Assembly: GCA_964475985.1 (NCBI GenBank) | Contig: CAYYYP010000004.1 | Coordinates: 1-64,000 of the forward strand | Source: CAYYYP01 sp964475985 | Lineage (GTDB): Bacteria > Bdellovibrionota > UBA1018 > CAYHWW01 | Direction: 5' to 3' | Length of the DNA: 64,000 nt | Shown: positions 60,395 through 64,000 of the stretch, one piece after another | Position numbering within the stretch: the stretch's first letter is position 1 | How the letters are laid out: each line of letters begins with the position of its first letter | The notes under the pieces: model-generated | Databases searched by the model: none | What the model was told of the DNA's origin: nothing | Seen by the model: the letters and a program-made list of their open reading frames with translations, nothing else | Translations under genes and position numbers: made by a program

Positions 60395-62020
60395 TTAAGC
60401 CTTAGACGCAATGGTCTTGTTGATCAAAAGCTGCTGACCGATACTCACGATGCTGTTAATCAACATATACAAAGTTAATCCCGAAGGAAGCCAAAGCATC
60501 ATAAACGAAAAAATGAGCGGCATCATCATCATCATTTTTTGCTGAGCGGGGTCAGTAGTAGTGGTTGGAGTCATTTTCTGCTGTAGAAACATGACAACAC
60601 CTAAAAGTACCGGGGTTACAAAATACGGATCTTTTTGCGAAAGATCGTGAATCCAGCCAAAAAAGGGCTGCCCGTACAATTCAATGGAATTGTTAAGTAC
60701 GTTGTAAAGCGCAACGTATATCGGCATCTGAATCAACATGGGGAGACACCCGCTCATGGGGTTGTATCCGTGAGAGCGCATGAGTTGCATCATTTCGCGA
60801 TTCAATGCTTCTTTATCGTCGCCGTACTTTTCTTTAAGTTTGGCGATTTGGGGCTGAATCTTCTGCATTTCCTTCATGCTCTTCATTGATTTGTAGGTAA
60901 GTGGATAGGTGATTAATTTCACAAAAATCGTAAGCAAGATGATCGCTAAACCGAAATTCTTTACGTAATTGTAAATCCACTTCATTCCCTGCAACAAAGG
61001 ATAGGCGATCATTGTAAACCAGCCAAAATCGACGGCAGTAGCTAGGCGGGGGCTCGCGGCCTTTAGCGTTTCCACATGTTTAGGCCCAAAATAATACCGA
61101 AGCGGAATATCCACCCGATTGCTTGTCATCTTGTACGCAAGGCTTCCGATAATATCGCCTTCTTGGGTCATGAAGCCCTGGAATTGAGGCTTTTCACTAC
61201 CGGGAGAAGTGTCAACGAGCGCATTCAAAAAATAGCGGGAAGAGAAACCAACCCAGTGGGTCGGGGAGACGTCTTCTTTCACTTTATCAAAGGACTTAAA
61301 ATCAAAAGCGGAGTGACTCTTTGTGAAATCAACGATCATTTCACGTCGTTCATTTTCCAGTTCTCCAATTTCTTTTTTCACTTTCAAATCAAAAAACAAA
61401 TAAGGCGGCGGAGCGACTCCTGGCGCAACCTCAATACTAATCAACTCATCAACGCTGTATTGTTCCATTCGAGGATGGAAAATGCGTCGCATGGAGATTT
61501 TTTCATCTTTATAGCTGAGTGTAATTTCCTGCGGAAGGCTCTCGTACTTTGGGCCGTCTACTTGAGTGTATTCGACGCCGTTAAGGTAAGCCCATTCTGG
61601 GCTTGTCACGCGCAAGGTAGCTTGGGGGCCTTCGGAAATTAGTTTACCCACTCCTGTCACCTTATGGCCTTGGTATTCTTCCATATCTGGGCTTACGAAT
61701 GCGGCCGTTTTCTCGTCCAAAGAAAGATGGAGTTTGCCCACAACACCAGACTTAGTGGCGCCTAAGGAGATTAATTTTGGTCCGGAGGTTTTTACTTTAG
61801 TTTGTTCTTTTAAGACCTGGGTGGCCGACGAAAAGGCACTTTGGGTCGGGGAGCCAACAATTAAGGGTGACGTCGCTTTATTTTGGGCAAGGCCAACAGA
61901 AGTGGCTTGGGAAACTTGGTATTGTCGCTGGCTCTCTAGAATTGGATCCATGTAAAAACGCTGCCAAGCCAAAAAGACGGCAACACAAAGTCCAACTGCT
62001 AAAAACACTCTCTTTTCCAT
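60395..62020 (-). CDS. yidC: Membrane protein insertase YidC
   Basis: The product is 541 residues. An N-terminal anchor (VFLAVGLCVAVFLAWQRFYMDP), a large periplasmic beta domain (about 60-330) and the conserved five-helix core (YPLLQGMKWIYNYVKNFGLAIILLTIFVKLITYPLTYKSMKSMKEMQKIQPQIAKLKEKYGDD) are present. The core Arg is not in the usual helix start but a Lys at VKLITYPLTYKS is. It inserts membrane proteins with or without SecYEG. There is no jag gene between it and mnmE. Confidence 0.96.
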   Translation of the reverse strand: MEKRVFLAVGLCVAVFLAWQRFYMDPILESQRQYQVSQATSVGLAQNKATSPLIVGSPTQSAFSSATQVLKEQTKVKTSGPKLISLGATKSGVVGKLHLSLDEKTAAFVSPDMEEYQGHKVTGVGKLISEGPQATLRVTSPEWAYLNGVEYTQVDGPKYESLPQEITLSYKDEKISMRRIFHPRMEQYSVDELISIEVAPGVAPPPYLFFDLKVKKEIGELENERREMIVDFTKSHSAFDFKSFDKVKEDVSPTHWVGFSSRYFLNALVDTSPGSEKPQFQGFMTQEGDIIGSLAYKMTSNRVDIPLRYYFGPKHVETLKAASPRLATAVDFGWFTMIAYPLLQGMKWIYNYVKNFGLAIILLTIFVKLITYPLTYKSMKSMKEMQKIQPQIAKLKEKYGDDKEALNREMMQLMRSHGYNPMSGCLPMLIQMPIYVALYNVLNNSIELYGQPFFGWIHDLSQKDPYFVTPVLLGVVMFLQQKMTPTTTTDPAQQKMMMMMPLIFSFMMLWLPSGLTLYMLINSIVSIGQQLLINKTIASKA

Positions 62021-62074
62021 TCACGGCCTTCCTATCTTTGAATCCATTGGTCACTACTAGTCATTTTAGTCATT

Positions 62075-62344
62075 CTAATCGTTACCCACGAAGGGGTTAC
62101 ATTTGAGAATTCTTACGAATCCACGAAAACTACCTTTTAAAATCCCATTTTCTTTCATTTGACGACGCATGTAGCAACTACATGTTTCAGGAAATCGACA
62201 TCCCATTGGGCCTGCATTCAGGAAAAAAAAGAGAGCATGAATGAACGGGGATAGAATCCTCGAATACACCATGAAAATAAAACTAGAAAAGAAGAAAGCA
62301 ACGCTAAGATAAGGCGCTGATATCTTTCTTGAGAATCTCTCCAT
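62075..62344 (-). CDS. yidD: Membrane protein insertion efficiency factor YidD
   Basis: The product is 89 residues. YSRILSPFIHALFFFLNAGPMGCRFPETCSCYMRRQMKENGILKGSFRGFVRILKCNPFVGND follows the YidD pattern (S-P, CRF-P-TCS-Y, KG, RILRCHPF). It overlaps rnpA by 41 bases at its start, as in many genomes. The Cys residues in CRF and TCSC are the conserved ones plus one additional Cys. Confidence 0.88.
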   Translation of the reverse strand: MERFSRKISAPYLSVAFFFSSFIFMVYSRILSPFIHALFFFLNAGPMGCRFPETCSCYMRRQMKENGILKGSFRGFVRILKCNPFVGND

Positions 62345-62693
62345 GAATTTTCCTCAGATCATCCCGCAGGGATGTCTCAATCGAAGTGTTTCCTAGGTTT
62401 CTAAAAGGAAAGTTCATAAAAACATTGAGGTCTAACGACGCAATGGTTTCGCCCCCGGCGGCCACCGGAAAGCCCACCCTAAACCACTCACGAACGACCC
62501 GCTTTACTCTTGAGCGTTCAGGAGAAGTCACCTTTCCTTTAAGCGTCATTCCTAATCTTGATTTTTTGCCCGTTGCAGCTTTGTAGAAAATTATGCAATA
62601 TTTGCCCCGAACAATCTCTGGGGCTTCTCGAAGGCGCAAGTAATCAGCGCGAGAAGAAAGCCTACGGCTTTTGCCAAACGCAAAATGCTTCAT
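62304..62693 (-). CDS. rnpA: Ribonuclease P protein component
   Basis: The product is 129 residues. FGKSRRLSSRADYLRL, RLGMTLKGKVTSPERSRVKRVVREWFR and NVFMNFPFRNL follow the RnpA order. The central RNR motif reads RSRVKRVVREWFR. It is basic and binds the RNase P RNA to mature tRNA 5' ends. Confidence 0.93.
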   Translation of the reverse strand: MKHFAFGKSRRLSSRADYLRLREAPEIVRGKYCIIFYKAATGKKSRLGMTLKGKVTSPERSRVKRVVREWFRVGFPVAAGGETIASLDLNVFMNFPFRNLGNTSIETSLRDDLRKIHGEILKKDISALS

Positions 62694-62719
62694 ACTTAAT
62701 CTTTTTAATGAATCAGTGT

Positions 62720-62869
62720 CTATTTTGCAGCAACAGCAGCAACAAGACGCCTGCGGCCTTTTTTACGACGCGCGCTCAAAACTTTTACACCACCAGGAGT
62801 TTGCATACGAGCCAAAAACCCGTGTGTACGCCTGCGCTTTACCCGACTTGGTTGATATGTTCTTTTCAT
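62720..62869 (-). CDS. rpmH: 50S ribosomal protein L34
   Basis: The product is 49 residues from ATG 62869: MKRTYQPSRVKRRRTHGFLARM and GGVKVLSARRKKGRRRL are invariant L34 blocks. The longer frame (from 62923) adds 18 unrelated residues. It is divergent from dnaA with 87 bases between starts; the short region shows no recognisable DnaA boxes. Confidence 0.96.
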   Translation of the reverse strand: MKRTYQPSRVKRRRTHGFLARMQTPGGVKVLSARRKKGRRRLVAAVAAK

Positions 62870-62956
62870 AGAGCGAAAGTTGTATATCATGACAGGATTT
62901 GGTGCAAGCCTCATCCTTGCCAAAGATTAACAATCATGCAACCTGAGTGGACCCCC

Positions 62957-64000
62957 ATGCCTCCTAAGACCCACCCTCCTTATTCTACCCCCTCGCAATT
63001 CTCCGAAAAGCCTCAAGATACTCCTACCCTCAATACTGCTTCGGCTTGTTGGGTGAAGATCTTAGAGAACCTTTCTAGCAAGGTACCTCGGCAACAATTT
63101 AGGGCCTGGATAGAGCCTTTACATGTGCTTTCCATTGCTGATGGTAAGCTTAGCATCCAAGCACCGACTCGATTTAACAGCGATTGGGTTAAAGAACATT
63201 ACAGCCACACCATCGAAGGCATCGCTTCCGAGGTTTTTGACACCCCGATGGAAGTTGAGTTTTCCGTAAGGTCAAATACGGCCGATCAAAAAAAAGAGGG
63301 CGTTGTTTCTGAAGAAACCATGACGTCGGGATCTCCTTTTCTAAGCGAAAAAACTGAAAAACTTTCTGTAAGTTCCGGGAAAACAAAAAAATCCGCGAAA
63401 CGAATTGTAGATGAAGCCAAAGCTCCGACCCTGCCTTCTAGTGATGGACCTGGCCCATTATCACTCGCAAACCAGGATGCCCTTGAACAAAATTTTAAAA
63501 AAAACCAGCCGAACGAGTTTGAATCAATACTCGCCGAGGCGCCAGAACCAGCTTTCCATGAACCAGCCCAAACCAGCATTCTTGATACTAAAACTGATTT
63601 AAAAGAATCGTTTAAAGATTCTGCTGCGGCGATCTCTCAGCCTTCTACCGTGACGCAAAAAATGGTGCACGTGCAAAACACTGCAGGTCCATTAAATGCG
63701 AACCTGACGTTTGAAACTTTTATCGTTGGATCAAGCAATCAGTTTGCTCACGCAGCCTGTAGATCAGTGACAGAAAACCCTGCATCTCAGTACAACCCGC
63801 TTTTTCTTTACAGCGACGCTGGCCTAGGAAAAACCCACCTGCTGCACGCTATCGGAAATGCGTTTAAGAAACGAAACCCTAAAGCACGGATTTGCTATAT
63901 TTCCGCGGAATCCTTCGCGAACGACCTTATTGAATCCTTAAAAGCGCAAAAAATGCCGCAATTTCGCCAACGATACCGAGACAGTTTTGATATTTTACTG
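62957..64000 (+). CDS. dnaA: Chromosomal replication initiator DnaA (partial, runs off the right edge)
   Basis: The first 348 codons are visible and the frame is open to the last base. Domain I lies at about 28-100 (CWVKILENLSSKVPRQQFRAWIEPLHVL), a long low-complexity linker at about 105-245, and domain III begins at LNANLTFETFIVGSSNQFAHAACR. Walker A is SDAGLGKTHLLHAIG at about 286; most DnaA have GGVGLGKTHL, so the first positions differ. The linker is unusually long and rich in Glu, Lys, Ser and Pro. The DNA-binding domain lies outside the window. Confidence 0.95.
   Translation, partial: MPPKTHPPYSTPSQFSEKPQDTPTLNTASACWVKILENLSSKVPRQQFRAWIEPLHVLSIADGKLSIQAPTRFNSDWVKEHYSHTIEGIASEVFDTPMEVEFSVRSNTADQKKEGVVSEETMTSGSPFLSEKTEKLSVSSGKTKKSAKRIVDEAKAPTLPSSDGPGPLSLANQDALEQNFKKNQPNEFESILAEAPEPAFHEPAQTSILDTKTDLKESFKDSAAAISQPSTVTQKMVHVQNTAGPLNANLTFETFIVGSSNQFAHAACRSVTENPASQYNPLFLYSDAGLGKTHLLHAIGNAFKKRNPKARICYISAESFANDLIESLKAQKMPQFRQRYRDSFDILL

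Noticed and set aside
62870..62956. Replication origin between rpmH and dnaA
   Set aside because: Only 87 bases, with no DnaA-box cluster or AT-rich unwinding element visible. The origin may lie beyond the right edge.

Overview
The window looks like the stretch of a Gram-negative chromosome that runs up to dnaA, probably from a member of the Bdellovibrionota (Bdellovibrio/Oligoflexia-like). The grounds are many exported proteins and outer-membrane barrels, SpoVG and a bactofilin in a Gram-negative setting, several phosphorelay proteins with CheX/STAS partners, and the gene order dnaA / rpmH-rnpA-yidD-yidC-mnmE ... mnmG-rsmG-parA-parB-bactofilin-atp. The lineage is inferred from gene content only. 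Ten N bases at 30875-30884 show that this is a scaffold, so linkage across that point rests on the assembly.

Layout. 1-3234: a possible 27-residue peptide gene, a HEAT-repeat exported protein that appears broken by a frameshift, and map. 3444-9113: a signalling block with an Rcp1-like response regulator, a REC-GAF-PAS histidine kinase, an outer-membrane barrel, a small PstS-like binding protein and a HAMP histidine kinase. 9232-12999: two exported proteins of unknown function, one a 1031-residue helical solenoid. 13003-18619: a thioredoxin-reductase-like flavoprotein, a Rieske-FAD oxidoreductase, an isochorismatase-like hydrolase, a TPM-domain membrane protein, and a barrel porin with a clear promoter and terminator. 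18704-23291: a PAP2-type lipid enzyme, a methyltransferase-like membrane protein, an endonuclease IV-like TIM barrel, a degenerate M48-like membrane protein and a DUF1844 protein. 23365-30826: clpB, a CheA-like/CheY/STAS-CheX relay, spoVG, a SixA-like phosphatase and pyrH.

After the gap come tRNA-Ser(GGA), a strongly folded noncoding stretch (30975-31460), a Cys-repeat exported protein, an HTTM-like pair, an exported nucleotidyltransferase-like protein, a lytic transglycosylase and a large envelope protein. From 39962 to 53030 the minus strand carries the F1 ATP synthase genes with two b subunits (atpC to atpF'), a bactofilin, parB, parA, rsmG, mnmG and a GT-C-like membrane protein. F0 subunits a and c are absent. 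53166-58941 holds an aldehyde dehydrogenase and a short acyl-CoA catabolic operon with a split methylmalonyl-CoA mutase. 58973-62869 is mnmE-yidC-yidD-rnpA-rpmH, divergent from dnaA, which runs off the right edge.

The strongest unusual signals are: four perfect copies of TGTTCTACGTAGAACA, a symmetrical variant of the canonical parS, packed between rsmG and parA; the barrel/PstS-like/kinase cassette; a thioredoxin-reductase-like protein that keeps CxxC but lacks a recognisable NADPH motif; an exported protein with HxGH and ISGTxxR nucleotidyltransferase motifs; an M48-like protein without HExxH; a folded noncoding region in which one arm can pair with either of two partners; and a hairpin that includes the 3' end of the tRNA.
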